Source: Lewinella sp. JB7
GTDB taxonomy: Bacteria; Bacteroidota; Bacteroidia; Chitinophagales; Saprospiraceae
Reading direction: 5' to 3'
DNA length: 64,000 bases
Assembly (NCBI RefSeq): GCF_024297185.1
Contig: NZ_JANCTD010000011.1
Coordinates: 1-64,000 of the forward strand
Shown: positions 36,284-46,000 of the stretch, one piece after another
Layout: every line of letters begins with the position of its first letter
How positions within the stretch are numbered: the first letter of the stretch is position 1
Position numbers and translations under genes: made by a program
The notes under the pieces: generated by a model
Told to the model about the DNA's origin: nothing
What the model saw: the letters and a program-made list of their open reading frames with translations, nothing else
Database searches by the model: none

Positions 36284-38457
36284 TACAGTTTCGTCAGCCG
36301 CAGGTAGTCCACGAGTGCCACGTTGACCTCACCGTCCATATTGTGGTTCCAGTCCGCGAAGTACAGCCGTACCGTGTTGCTGCCCTCCCCTAGCGTGACC
36401 CGGTGGGCGTTGGTGTGTCCCCAGCTCGACCAGTCGTCGGCACCGCGCTGGGGAAAGACGACCACTCCCGCGTAATTGCCGTTCACGCCGAGACTCCGGA
36501 TGGCGCACTTCTTGTCGGTATTGACGGGGCCGCTGCCGTTGGCGAAGCGAAAGTCGAGAAGGTACCGCCCCGCCGCCGCCACCTCAATGGAGAAGACCAC
36601 CTCCCGATTTTCGTGGAGCGTCAGACGCACGAAGCCCTTACCCGTGAAATTTTCGGACGGAAAGGAAGACGCCGGCGCGTACGCTTCCGCCTGAAAAACC
36701 CGCACCTCGGGCGTGATCGTAACCGGTTCGCTGGCAAAGGCCTCGTGGCCGAACTCATCCACGGCCGCCACCCGGTAGGAAGCGAAGGCCCCCAGCTTGA
36801 TCCGATAGTGGTTGTCGGTGGTAGTGGCCAGCAGGTCCCCGTTGCGGTACACGTGGTAGTGGTGGGCACCCAGCACGCGGGTCCACTGCAGGGACTCCCC
36901 CACCCGGCCGGCCCAGAGGGTGGGCAGGGAGGATTGATTCGGCACCTCCGTGATCGTCCGGTAGGGCAGGTCGTGATCATCGAGTTGAATGTCGATCACG
37001 TGGTGGTCCGTCGCACCGGCTTCGATAAAGGCCACTTCCACCGGCTCACCGTCGATGGTCACCGTACGCACCCGGCGGCCGTGACCGCGGACCGTAATGT
37101 CCAGCGTAGCCCCACGGTACCGAAATCCGCGGAGGGTACGCTCGCCGGCGAAGGACCGCGGCACGGTGGGCTGGAAGTAGAGTCCGTCGGCCCTAAATTC
37201 CATGCCCATAAATATCCGGTACACCATGGCCAGGTTGCCGGCAATGCTCCAGAGCATGCGGTGGGAATTGACCTGAGTGCCCACGATACCGCCGTTTTCG
37301 CACACCAGATTTTCGTAGTTGCTGAGGGAGAGGGCGGCGGTACGGTAGAGGGCGCCCAACCCGTGCTCCAGGGCGGCTCCGTTGCCGGTACGCGCCGCGG
37401 CCCAGTTCCAGTAGGCCTGCACGAAGGGCCAGATGGCGTTGTTGTGGTAGGGCGGCATGTCCGGAATCTGGGGGTAGATGCAACTCACGCCGTAGGGGGT
37501 ATGCGGCGAGTGCTCCATGATGGAAGCGCATTGCTCCCCGTCCGCAATGCCGAACAGTATGCAGAGCGCCTCCCCCAGCGCCTCGAAGCGGGGCGAGACC
37601 AGCAGGTGACTGCGGCCGTAGAGAAACTGTCCGTAATAACCCTTGTCGAGCAGCCAGAGCCGGTCGTTCATGGCTTGCTTGATCGTGGCGGCGACCTCCG
37701 CGGCATCCTCGGTCGGTTGTCCTAATGTCTGACCCATACGTAGCAGGATCTCGTGAGCCCGGTAGTGCACCGCGTTGGTCCCGAGGCAGAGGGACGCGTA
37801 GATGTCGGTATTGTCCATCCAGCGCGGATAGGTCTGCTCGCGCCAGTCGAGAAAAGAGGACTCACCACGGTACAGTCCGGTACGGGGGTCGGGCAGCGTC
37901 TTCGCATCGTCCGCCAGGGTATCGCGCACTACGGGAAAGACCTCCTCCAGCCAGCTACGATCGCCGGTCACCAGGTAGACTTCCCAGGCCGCCAGCACCC
38001 AGGTAGTGCGGTCGGAGGAAACGGGCCAGGCCCCGCCGGTGCCGGTGTCCTGCACGATGCGTCCCCGCCTGACCTTCGAGCGCAGACTGGTCATGACCGC
38101 CTCCGGATCGTGAATGGCCATGGCCAGCAGGGCGCTGTAACTCACGTCGCGGGTCCAGACGCCCGACCACTTCGCCCCGGTGCGCAGGGTACCGTCGGGT
38201 TCGACGTTGCGCCGGGCCTCCTGGCGGGCCAGGTTGAAGAGGGCGTCGATGAGGGGATGATCCGAGGTGTAGGTCGGCCCGGGCGGCACGTCGCTGGCCA
38301 GCTTCCAGTCGGTCGGGGGGTCACGATCCTTGTGGATGGTTTCGCCGTAGTTCGAGCGTAGGTGGGTGGCCGAGAGGGCTTCGGCGAAGAGCTCCCCCTG
38401 ATCGACCCGGTCGGCGTACACGGTGTAGTGGGGAGAGGAGTAAAGCGGCTGGGGCAT
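36283..38457 (-). CDS. (alpha/alpha)6-barrel glycosidase with C-terminal carbohydrate-binding domain
   Basis: A 724-residue protein. Residues about 65-430 form a helical-barrel domain like GH63/glycogen-debranching enzymes (GAKWSGVWTRDVSYSALLAM near 93-112, YRGESSFLDWREQTYPRW, NNAIWPFVQAYWNW). The WTRD aspartate and the ExxFLDWRE region are likely catalytic-side residues, but this is by analogy. A short beta domain and a fibronectin-like part follow. Residues about 590-724 resemble a CBM6/35-type module (VFQAEAYAPASSF, DYLRLTKL). No signal peptide is evident from the ATG at 38457 and no upstream in-frame start was found, so it may be cytoplasmic despite the binding module. The glycan substrate is unknown. 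Confidence 0.72.
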   Translation of the reverse strand: MPQPLYSSPHYTVYADRVDQGELFAEALSATHLRSNYGETIHKDRDPPTDWKLASDVPPGPTYTSDHPLIDALFNLARQEARRNVEPDGTLRTGAKWSGVWTRDVSYSALLAMAIHDPEAVMTSLRSKVRRGRIVQDTGTGGAWPVSSDRTTWVLAAWEVYLVTGDRSWLEEVFPVVRDTLADDAKTLPDPRTGLYRGESSFLDWREQTYPRWMDNTDIYASLCLGTNAVHYRAHEILLRMGQTLGQPTEDAAEVAATIKQAMNDRLWLLDKGYYGQFLYGRSHLLVSPRFEALGEALCILFGIADGEQCASIMEHSPHTPYGVSCIYPQIPDMPPYHNNAIWPFVQAYWNWAAARTGNGAALEHGLGALYRTAALSLSNYENLVCENGGIVGTQVNSHRMLWSIAGNLAMVYRIFMGMEFRADGLYFQPTVPRSFAGERTLRGFRYRGATLDITVRGHGRRVRTVTIDGEPVEVAFIEAGATDHHVIDIQLDDHDLPYRTITEVPNQSSLPTLWAGRVGESLQWTRVLGAHHYHVYRNGDLLATTTDNHYRIKLGAFASYRVAAVDEFGHEAFASEPVTITPEVRVFQAEAYAPASSFPSENFTGKGFVRLTLHENREVVFSIEVAAAGRYLLDFRFANGSGPVNTDKKCAIRSLGVNGNYAGVVVFPQRGADDWSSWGHTNAHRVTLGEGSNTVRLYFADWNHNMDGEVNVALVDYLRLTKL

Positions 38458-38588
38458 GAGGGGGATAACGACTTGTACCTGCTGTATGGCGCCGCGGGAA
38501 GGGATTGTTCGCCGCGGCCGAAATCTTGCCGTACGTAGGGCAGTGGCGAATTTCTTCTGATCTTACCGCGGTCAACGACCCTTCCCCG

Positions 38589-39401
38589 ATGTACCGCATT
38601 ATCGTATTTCCCCTCATTTTCAGCTTCATTCTGACCGCCGGCACCGGCTGTTCGACGACCGGCACGACCGCTCAGTCCCCGGACGCCGAAACCGGGCGTA
38701 CCCTGGTCTGGTCCGATGAATTCGACGGCACGAGGCTCGATACCGCCAACTGGACCGTCGTACTCGGCGACGGCTGCCCCAACCTCTGCGGCTGGGGAAA
38801 TGAGGAACGGCAGATCTATACGGCCGATAATCACCGGGTGGCCGACGGTCACCTGACCATTACGGTACGCAAGGAAGGCGATACCTATACCTCCACCCGG
38901 CTGAGCACGAAGGACAAACGCGCCTTTCAGTACGGTCGCATCGAGGCCCGGGCCAAGCTGCCCGTCGGGGAAGGACTCTGGCCGGCCTTCTGGATGCTGG
39001 GACAGCGTATCGACGAAGTGGGCTGGCCCCTGGCGGGCGAGATCGACATTCTGGAGTACGTGGGTCGCGCGCCCGGTGAGGTATTCACTACGCTGCACAC
39101 CGCCGCCAATCACGGAGGGAACGCAACCTCCCGGATCACGCCCATTCCCGACATCGAAGACGGTTTTCACCACTTCGCCACCGAGTGGACGTCCGAGCAA
39201 ATCACCTTTTACGTCGACGGCCGGCTCGTGCACACCTTTAACCCGGAGGAGCGCAGCGAGGAGGTATGGCCCTTCGATCACCCCTTTTACATCCTGCTGA
39301 ACGTGGCCGTCGGCGGAAATTTTGGCGGGCCCGGCGTGGATGATACCGTTTTTCCCCAGGAGTACGTGGTGGATTACGTACGCGTTTACGCCCCGGAGTA
39401 A
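38589..39401 (+). CDS. GH16 endo-beta-glucanase/laminarinase-like lipoprotein
   Basis: The ATG at 38589 gives 270 residues; the frame opens further upstream but the signal starts here. A lipobox LTAGTGC (C21) anchors the protein in a membrane. The GH16 domain starts VWSDEFDGTRLDTANW and has the catalytic motif GEIDILEYVG (nucleophile E151, D153, acid/base E156). It ends with the usual ILLNVAVGGNFGG and VVDYVRVY. The pattern fits laminarinase-type beta-1,3-glucanases. It diverges from the glycosidase gene at 38457, so both may serve glucan use. Its last 16 bases overlap the end of the VOC gene. Confidence 0.9.
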   Translation: MYRIIVFPLIFSFILTAGTGCSTTGTTAQSPDAETGRTLVWSDEFDGTRLDTANWTVVLGDGCPNLCGWGNEERQIYTADNHRVADGHLTITVRKEGDTYTSTRLSTKDKRAFQYGRIEARAKLPVGEGLWPAFWMLGQRIDEVGWPLAGEIDILEYVGRAPGEVFTTLHTAANHGGNATSRITPIPDIEDGFHHFATEWTSEQITFYVDGRLVHTFNPEERSEEVWPFDHPFYILLNVAVGGNFGGPGVDDTVFPQEYVVDYVRVYAPE

Positions 39402-39874
39402 TCCGACAGGTCCAGCGGACGGGTGTACATCTCGATGCGCCCGTCAGCGGACCGGGGCCACTCCGGTTGCGGCCGGTCCCAGTACAGTTCGACGCCGTTG
39501 CCGTCCGGGTCGTCGAGGTAGATCGCCTCGCTCACGCCGTGGTCGGCCGCGCCCGTGAGGGGGTACTCCGCCCGTACCAATCGCTGAAAGGCCCGGATCA
39601 GATCGTCGCGTTCGGGGTAAAGAATGGCGGTGTGGTAGAGCCCTACGCCCCGCCGGGGAGCCGGTCCTTCACCCAAACTGTGCCAGGTATTCAGGCCGAT
39701 ATGATGGTGGTAGCCGCCGGCGGAAATGAAGGCGGCCTGGGTACCGTAGCGGCTGGTTTCTTCGAATCCCAGCAGACCGCAGTAGAACTCCAACGACCGT
39801 TCCAGATCGGCAACCTTCAGGTGAACGTGCCCGATGCGGGCGCGGGGCGGGAGGCGGTAATCGGAAGTTGCCAT
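39386..39874 (-). CDS. Extradiol-dioxygenase-like VOC protein
   Basis: The ATG at 39874 gives 162 residues; an upstream extension to 40000 is unlike the family. It has IGHVHLKVADLERSLEFYCG (metal ligand H in HVHL), GVGLYHTAILYP with the second histidine and YLDDPDGNGVELYWD with the glutamate, i.e. a full two-His/one-Glu metal site. The spacing is that of catechol 2,3-dioxygenase-like proteins. The substrate cannot be inferred. It overlaps the GH16 gene end by 16 bases in convergent orientation. Confidence 0.8.
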   Translation of the reverse strand: MATSDYRLPPRARIGHVHLKVADLERSLEFYCGLLGFEETSRYGTQAAFISAGGYHHHIGLNTWHSLGEGPAPRRGVGLYHTAILYPERDDLIRAFQRLVRAEYPLTGAADHGVSEAIYLDDPDGNGVELYWDRPQPEWPRSADGRIEMYTRPLDLSDYSGA

Positions 39875-39936
39875 GGGTACGGGTTTCTGGGTAAACAAAC
39901 CCGACTCTAAATTAGATGTACGTACATGCGTATTTC

Positions 39937-39954
39937 GCGGCGGGGCGCGGGAGC
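39937..39954 (+). repeat. GC-rich interspersed motif, copy 6
   Basis: GCGGCGGGGCGCGGGAGC, between the VOC gene and the carbonic anhydrase gene. Confidence 0.55.
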
Positions 39955-39976
39955 CGCCGTATCCCGTCAAGCAAAC

Positions 39977-39984
39977 TATATTGG
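39977..39984 (+). promoter_or_regulatory. Candidate -7 box of the carbonic anhydrase gene
   Basis: TATATTGG lies 67 bases before the start codon at 40052. It matches the variant -7 box seen before other genes here; no -33 TTG at 20 bases. Confidence 0.3.
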
Positions 39985-40051
39985 CCGTAAACATTTGCAC
40001 TCCCCTTCAATTGGTGAGTGTACAATACTTAAACTTTAAAGTCTCCTACCC

Positions 40052-40624
40052 ATGATGAATACCGACCAGGTACTCTACCGCCTCAAATCCGGCAACGAAC
40101 GCTTCGTCTCCGACAAGCTCGACGGCAAACTACAGAACTCCTCCCGACGGGGTGAACTTACCTCCGGCCAGGAGCCCTACGCCATCGTGCTCAGTTGCGC
40201 CGATAGCCGGGTAGTCCCGGAACTCGCCTTCGACACCGGCCTCGGGGAGATCTTCGTCGTCCGCGTGGCCGGCAATATTGCTAACACTTCCTCGATCGCC
40301 AGTATTGAGTACGCCGTCGCCCACATCGGCTCACCGGTTATCGTAGTGCTCGGTCACGAGAGCTGCGGCGCCGTTACCGCCGCCGTCAAGGGGGGAGACA
40401 ACGGATATAATCTGAACCATCTGGTGTCGCACATTCAACCCGCCATTGCCGCTTCCGCCGACGGTGCTTCGGTCAACGAGGTGGTGAAAGAAAACGCCCG
40501 CCGTACGGCAAACGACCTGCAGGAACGCAGCAGCATCATTCGCAAGGCGGTGCAGGACGGCAAGGTCAAGATCGTCCCCGCCTACTACAACCTGGATAGC
40601 GGTAAGGTAGATATCCTCGGGTAG
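40052..40624 (+). CDS. Beta-class carbonic anhydrase
   Basis: A 190-residue zinc enzyme converting CO2 and water to bicarbonate. The zinc ligands and dyad are seen as SCADSRV (C49, D51, R53) and GHESCGAV (H102, C105). A second ATG follows at once (40055). There is no signal peptide, so it acts in the cytoplasm. The gene is alone and convergent with the TPR/transglutaminase-like gene (5 bases between stops). Confidence 0.95.
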   Translation: MMNTDQVLYRLKSGNERFVSDKLDGKLQNSSRRGELTSGQEPYAIVLSCADSRVVPELAFDTGLGEIFVVRVAGNIANTSSIASIEYAVAHIGSPVIVVLGHESCGAVTAAVKGGDNGYNLNHLVSHIQPAIAASADGASVNEVVKENARRTANDLQERSSIIRKAVQDGKVKIVPAYYNLDSGKVDILG

Positions 40625-40629
40625 CCCCC

Positions 40630-41922
40630 CTACTCTTCAGCCCGCAGGTAGGCACTCAGCCGTTGTTCCAGCCGATCCTGTCGCGCCAGGTAGCGGAAAC
40701 GGGGATCGGCAAAGATGACCGACAGGTCGATCGTGCTCAGTCGGTAGGCTTTCGCCAGTGCCCGTAATGATGCTTCCGCGTCCTCGAGCAGGGAGTAGTA
40801 CTTCGCAAGCTGCACCATCACCATTCCGCGATCGTCGGGGGTAATGGCCAGTTGCAGGGCTCTTTCCAGAAACGGCAGCCCGTCTGCGGGGCGACCGGCT
40901 TCGGTGTATACCAGGCCGATCTCCGAAATCGTCGCGACGCTGCGCGGCAGATACGTCAGCACGGAGTCTAGTAGGCTGATGGCGCGGGCGTACTGCTTTC
41001 GCCCGAGCGCCGCGTCCTTGGCGGTCCAGAAGTCGAGTACCACGTTGGTGTAAGTGGCGTCGAGGGTGGTCGGCACGTACGGAGCCCCGGGGGCACTCAC
41101 GACCTCCAGAGTGTAATCGCGCCAGTCGTAGGAGCAGGCCAGAAAGCGGTCCGGCTCATTCGGCGGCAACCAGTCGCCGCGATCGATACCGTCGCCGTAG
41201 TACACCCGGTACCACCGTCCGGCCACCGGGATTTCCACCCACAACTCGTTCTCCCGCACCTCGTCGTAGCTGAGCACCTTGCCCGCCACGACCCGGTGCG
41301 GGAGTTCCAGAATCTGCAGGGCCAGGGAGAGCAGCAGGTGTTTCCGGCGGGCGGTAGTGTTGCGCCGGTACACGTCCTCAAGCAGGGGGCGGCCGTAATC
41401 GAAGGAGGCGGGATCGCGGACCGTCTTGATCCGACGATTTAGTCGCCGGATGAGGCGATCGACGTCCGCCACGGTGGTGTCTTCCGGCTCGATGCTACCA
41501 AATTCCGTTTTGGCCACATCCTCCCGGATCAGAGGAGGGAGGGCGTACACCCGATCGACCCCTCCCTCCCCCACCGGGGGCCAGGCGATAGGTGCCCGGT
41601 GGTGACTGACGCTGTCGGGGTCCCACGCCGGTCGGGGCGAGAGTGCTACCCGGTAGGCCATCCGTAAGCTGTCGGTAACGCGATCGAGCGACCAACGCAG
41701 GGTGTTGGGCGCAGCGGGGTCCGGTGACGGGTCGGGCGGGGTGGAAAAGCGGACGTTGGTGACCGACTGGCCGTCCGCCGCCAGGGGTAACTTCCCGTAG
41801 ATCACCGCACCGGAGGCGGACACCCCGGCGGGCAGGTGAAGGGTTTCGCGAACGTTGTAAACGGTTTGCCCGACCAGGGGAGCTACACAGGAGAGAAGGA
41901 GCAAAAGCCAGCACGCACGCAC
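40630..41922 (-). CDS. Exported protein with a degenerate transglutaminase-like domain and TPRs
   Basis: A 430-residue protein with a signal peptide (LLLLLSCVAPLVGQ) and GTG start. An N-terminal beta domain (about 20-120) precedes a helical region and LELPHRVVAGKVLSYDE, then NELWVEIPVAGRWYRVYYGD (about 205-250). This is the shape of a transglutaminase core, where HxWVEV and GRWxxxD are expected. The catalytic cysteine region reads ARRKHLLLSL and the histidine position is Glu, so it is probably catalytically dead. The C-terminal part (about 310-410) holds TPR-like repeats (ALGRKQYARAISLLDSVLTY). It may bind peptides or scaffold proteins; the fold call is moderate. A TATCTTGG box lies at 41939-41946, 16 bases upstream of the start. 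Confidence 0.6.
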   Translation of the reverse strand: MRACWLLLLLSCVAPLVGQTVYNVRETLHLPAGVSASGAVIYGKLPLAADGQSVTNVRFSTPPDPSPDPAAPNTLRWSLDRVTDSLRMAYRVALSPRPAWDPDSVSHHRAPIAWPPVGEGGVDRVYALPPLIREDVAKTEFGSIEPEDTTVADVDRLIRRLNRRIKTVRDPASFDYGRPLLEDVYRRNTTARRKHLLLSLALQILELPHRVVAGKVLSYDEVRENELWVEIPVAGRWYRVYYGDGIDRGDWLPPNEPDRFLACSYDWRDYTLEVVSAPGAPYVPTTLDATYTNVVLDFWTAKDAALGRKQYARAISLLDSVLTYLPRSVATISEIGLVYTEAGRPADGLPFLERALQLAITPDDRGMVMVQLAKYYSLLEDAEASLRALAKAYRLSTIDLSVIFADPRFRYLARQDRLEQRLSAYLRAEE

Positions 41923-41938
41923 GTAGGAAAATTTTTTC

Positions 41939-41946
41939 CCAAGATA
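41939..41946 (-). promoter_or_regulatory. Candidate -7 box
   Basis: TATCTTGG on the minus strand, 16 bases before the GTG at 41922, matches the variant box before the genes at 27020 and 47695. Confidence 0.3.
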
Positions 41947-41964
41947 CGGCCCGGGAATGGCCGA

Positions 41965-42387
41965 CTACCCTTCCCTCCGGTAACGCAGGGTGTTTCCCCG
42001 CCCCACGAACGAGAGCTCGAGTTCCGTTTCAGTAAGCTTGATGATGTAGTAGCACAGATCGGCGTCGGGTACGCTGATGTAACGCCCCGTGGGATCACCC
42101 GTGCCGGCGGGGGGGCTACCGGGACACTCCGGGCCCACGATGAAGTTCTCTCCCGACTCCTCGTCGCTGCCGTCGTAGCTCATGATCATACTGTTGCCCT
42201 CAAAGCGCAGGACGCTCTTATCGTCCTCCACGCTGCGCCAGCTGCCCTGCAGAGTGCCGACGTTATCGGTAGCCGTCGGGATCGTATCGATCACCGGGGG
42301 CGTTGAAACTTCCACGGCGGGCGGGTCGTCAGTGGTGCAGGTGGAGAGCACGGTGAAAAGGATGGGAAGGAGAAAGTACTTAGTCAT
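41965..42387 (-). CDS. Small lipoprotein, possibly lipocalin-like
   Basis: A 140-residue protein with a lipobox FTVLSTC (C17). The mature part starts with a Thr/Pro-rich stretch and then shows LQGSWRSVEDDKSVLRFEGN and a later CYYIIKLTETELELSFVGRG, a beta-strand pattern common in small lipocalin-like Bacteroidota lipoproteins. No function is known. It precedes the TPR gene by 42 bases on the same strand, so they may be cotranscribed. Confidence 0.6.
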   Translation of the reverse strand: MTKYFLLPILFTVLSTCTTDDPPAVEVSTPPVIDTIPTATDNVGTLQGSWRSVEDDKSVLRFEGNSMIMSYDGSDEESGENFIVGPECPGSPPAGTGDPTGRYISVPDADLCYYIIKLTETELELSFVGRGNTLRYRREG

Positions 42388-43009
42388 GGGCGGTGGTTGT
42401 GGAGCCTGCCGTGGGGTATTGCTGTTACCGTACGACGCCGGCTCCCGCGACCCCGCCGTAGCAAAAGCAAGGTACGTCGGAAGCCATTTCCGGGGAGAGT
42501 AAGCCGTTGAAAACCATGAATCCCCCCGATAAAATGTGTACCAGATTGACGTTTTCGGGCCTGCTTTCGTGCCGTGTCGCCCGCGATGGTGGTCGATGAC
42601 GGGGCCGGCGCACCCTCGTCCTCCCCGTACTTACGGTTCGTGCGGGGTCATTTGGTGCTTCCCGATGCTGGCGTGATTGGCGCTGCGGAAGATTACAAAT
42701 GCGGTACGTGATCCGTAAAGAAGCCCGTAAACATTGACCGGAGTTCGGCGGGGCGGGTTACCGGACGGACCATCGGGAGAGAATGCCTCTCCGGAGGGGA
42801 TGCCGCTTTGGGGGATAAAAACGACATAAAGGACGGTTGGGGCGAATGTTCACCGATTAAGTGTTAAAATGATTAGCTATTTCCAATACCCTTAAATCTA
42901 TTCCCGTTACAAAAGCAATCGCTCGATAATTCGGGGCGACAAACCTGGTTTATACTCGGTTTTCTACTACTGTTTACGTCTCTCTCTCTCACATTGTTAA
43001 TTGTCAAGG
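42388..43009. other. Intergenic region without a supported gene
   Basis: About 620 bases between divergent genes. It holds one copy of the GC-rich interspersed motif (42441-42457, minus) and a hairpin GGAGAG-aatgc-CTCTCC (42776-42792) with no T-run. From about 42840 the sequence becomes AT-richer toward the T9SS gene, where the promoter is expected, but no convincing -33/-7 pair was found. Short frames here lack codon support. Confidence 0.5.
42441..42457 (-). repeat. GC-rich interspersed motif, copy 7
   Basis: GCTCCCGCGACCCCGCC, identical to the copy in pheT. Confidence 0.55.
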
Positions 43010-46000
43010 ATGGTATTTATTAATACGATCGAACGCGTAGGAGCCCCTCCTGTGCGCCTACCGAACGCCTTCACCCTACTCCTCCTCATCGTAAGTCTGT
43101 TCAGCGCACCGCTCGCGGCCGCCTCCATCGAGGGGCCCACGTCGGTACCCATTCCCGCGCAGACCATTCTTACCAAAACTCCCCACCGATTCGTCGTTAA
43201 CGGTTCGTTCCGCGGCGATCAGCTTACCTATTCCGCCACCCTGAGCGACGGGCAACCGCTGCCCGACTGGATGGCCTTCGATGGCTTCACGGGCACCTTC
43301 GATTTCGACGCTCCCACCACGGCCATGGGCGACCTGTTCCACGTCAACGTCACGGCCACGAACGCTACCGGCACCGAAGCCGCTTCCGCCTTCTACTTAA
43401 TGGTAGACGACAACAGCCCCGACTGCGGGGTAAAGGCTAACACGGACCGCTTGGGCAAAATCCTCGACTGCGTCAACGACACCGTTCGCCTCTGGGGCGA
43501 CGTGCACGATGATCGCTACTACTGGACCGGCCCCAACGGCTTCGTCTCTACCGAGCAGTCGCCGGCCATCACGACTCCCGGTCTCTACATCCTGAGTTCC
43601 GACCCCTCCAGCCTGGATGTTTGTCCGCGGCGGGCCGTAGTCGAAGTACGGGAAATTACGAAGTGCCTCCTGCGTTCCGACCGCAATCTCTTGCCCACCA
43701 GCCGCATCCTGGCCGATCAGACCATCGGCGCGGCCCTACTCACGGTCAACTTCGACGGCAGCACTTCCTCCGATCCGGACGGCCGGGTAGAAAGCTACCT
43801 CTGGAAGTGGGACGGTGGTTCCGCGACCGGCGCTAAGCCTTCCATCGTCTTCGGTGAGGGCAACCACGAAGTGGTGCTGACCGTCATGGACAACACGGGC
43901 GCGAAGAATACGGACCGGGTCACCGTCGAGGTGGCCCCCGCCCCCATTTACGACACCTACTGGCTCGAAGCCGAGTGTGCCAGCGTAGGAAGCAACTGGA
44001 GCTTCGGCAACAGCACGGCTGCCGCCGGTAATACCTACCTGTCGCCCCAGCTCACCTCCACCGGCGCCGTCCCCGCGGATGCTCCGGAAAATTACGTGCG
44101 TTTCACCGTGCGGGAAACGGAAAAAGGGCTGTACAATCTTTTTGCCCGGATTGATGCGCGGGACTACTTCAGCGATTCCTACTACATTCGGGTCAACGGC
44201 GGCCTCTGGTACACCTGGAACAGCGGCATCACCGCCGGACAAGGGTTCCAGTGGAACAAACTGCGCCACCAGATTGCCCTGCAGGCCGGTAAGAATACCA
44301 TCGACTTCGCTTACCGCGAACGCAACACCCGCCTCGACAAGCTTTACCTTACCTCCACTACCCAGCGGCCCAGCGGCTTCGGAGAAGCGGCCAGCAACTG
44401 CGTGAGCAACGAGCCCCCCGTGGCCCGCGCCCGCGTCAGCACTCCCTACGGAGACGCCCCCCTCGCGGTAACCCTGGACGGTAGCGCCTCCACCGATGCC
44501 GACGGCACGATCGTTAGTTACATATGGCAGTGGACCGGCGGGAACGCCAACGGAGATCGCCCGCTCGTCACCTTCGCCGCCGGCACCTACGAAGTAACCC
44601 TGACCGTGACCGACGATCAGGGAGCCCGGCACAGCGATCGGATCTCCATCACCTCCGCCGAACCTATGCCGGAGCCCACTCCCGATCCGACTCCTGATCC
44701 CGATCCGACTCCCGATCCTGATCCAACCCCTGATCCCGATCCGACCCCTGATCCCGATCCAACCCCCGATCCCGAGCCTACCCCCGATCCCGAGCCTACC
44801 CCTGAGCCCACTCCCGAGCCTACTCCCCCCACGGCAGGTACCGACAATACCTTCTGGCTGGAAGCCGAATGCGCGATCGTAGGTGACAAGTGGGTTACCG
44901 AAACCAATGCCGGTGCCTCCAACGGAGCCTATGTGGTAGTACCTAATCGCCGGACCAAGAACGATGCTCCCGCCGACGTTGCCGCGGATCACGTAAGCTT
45001 CAACATCAGCGGCGCAAGCGCCGGCACTTACAAGCTCTTCGCCCGCATCAACGCACCGACCAACCTCGACGATTCCTACTGGGTACGGGTCAACGGTCAG
45101 ACCTGGTTCAAGTGGAACAGCGGCATGGCCCAGGGCAGCGGCTTCCAGTGGAACAAAATGCCCGCGACCGTGCAGCTAACCGACGGGGATAACACCATCG
45201 ACTTTGCTTACCGTGAAGACGGCACCCAGCTCGATAAGCTGTTCCTGACTACCACTTCCGACTCGCCCATCGGCACCGGACAGCCCGCCAACAACTGTGG
45301 CCCTACCGAAACCGCCCTCGCCCTGGAGGCAGAGTGTGCCCGCCTCGACCGCGGTTGGCGCCAACTCAGTACGAGCACCGCTTCCCGCGGCACCTACATC
45401 GTCTTCAACGGCGACCGGCAGGTAAGCGAGCCGACGGCCGCCGACCCCGCCCAGGAAGTCACGTTCGACGTGGTAGCCGCCGTCACCGGCACTCACCACC
45501 TGTTCCTCCGCATCGATGCGCCGGACCCCTCCCGCAACAGCCTCTGGGTGAAGATCGACAACGGCAACTGGATCAAGTTCTGGGAAGAAATTGGTGGCGC
45601 TCAGTTGATGACCCAGGGCTTCGAGTGGCGCAAGGTTAACCACGATGGTACCGACCTCTCCTTTGAGCTTACGGTCGGCCATCACACGGTCACCATCGCC
45701 AACCGCGAACCCGGAACGAAGATCGATAAGCTCTTCCTGTCCACCGCCTCCGACCTCCCGACCGGCAACGGCCCCGTAGCCGACGCCTGCGCCCAGACCG
45801 CCTCCACCATGATGTTCTCGACCACCTCGACCACGACCACCGCCGAAACGGAGGACGTATTCAACGAGACTTCCGACATCGCCCAGCTTGACGTATTCCC
45901 CAACCCCGCCTCCGATTTCCTGAACCTGGAACTCACCAGTGGATACACCGGCTCGGTCGACGTAATCGTCTACGACATGCACGGCCGTCGGGTACAGCAA

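Noticed and set aside
38142..39281. Long minus-strand frame across the glycosidase start and the GH16 gene
   Set aside because: It overlaps two well-supported genes in other frames and shows no domain of its own.
42776..42792. Terminator hairpin GGAGAG-aatgc-CTCTCC
   Set aside because: No T-run follows on either strand and no gene ends nearby; kept only as a plain hairpin in the intergenic note.
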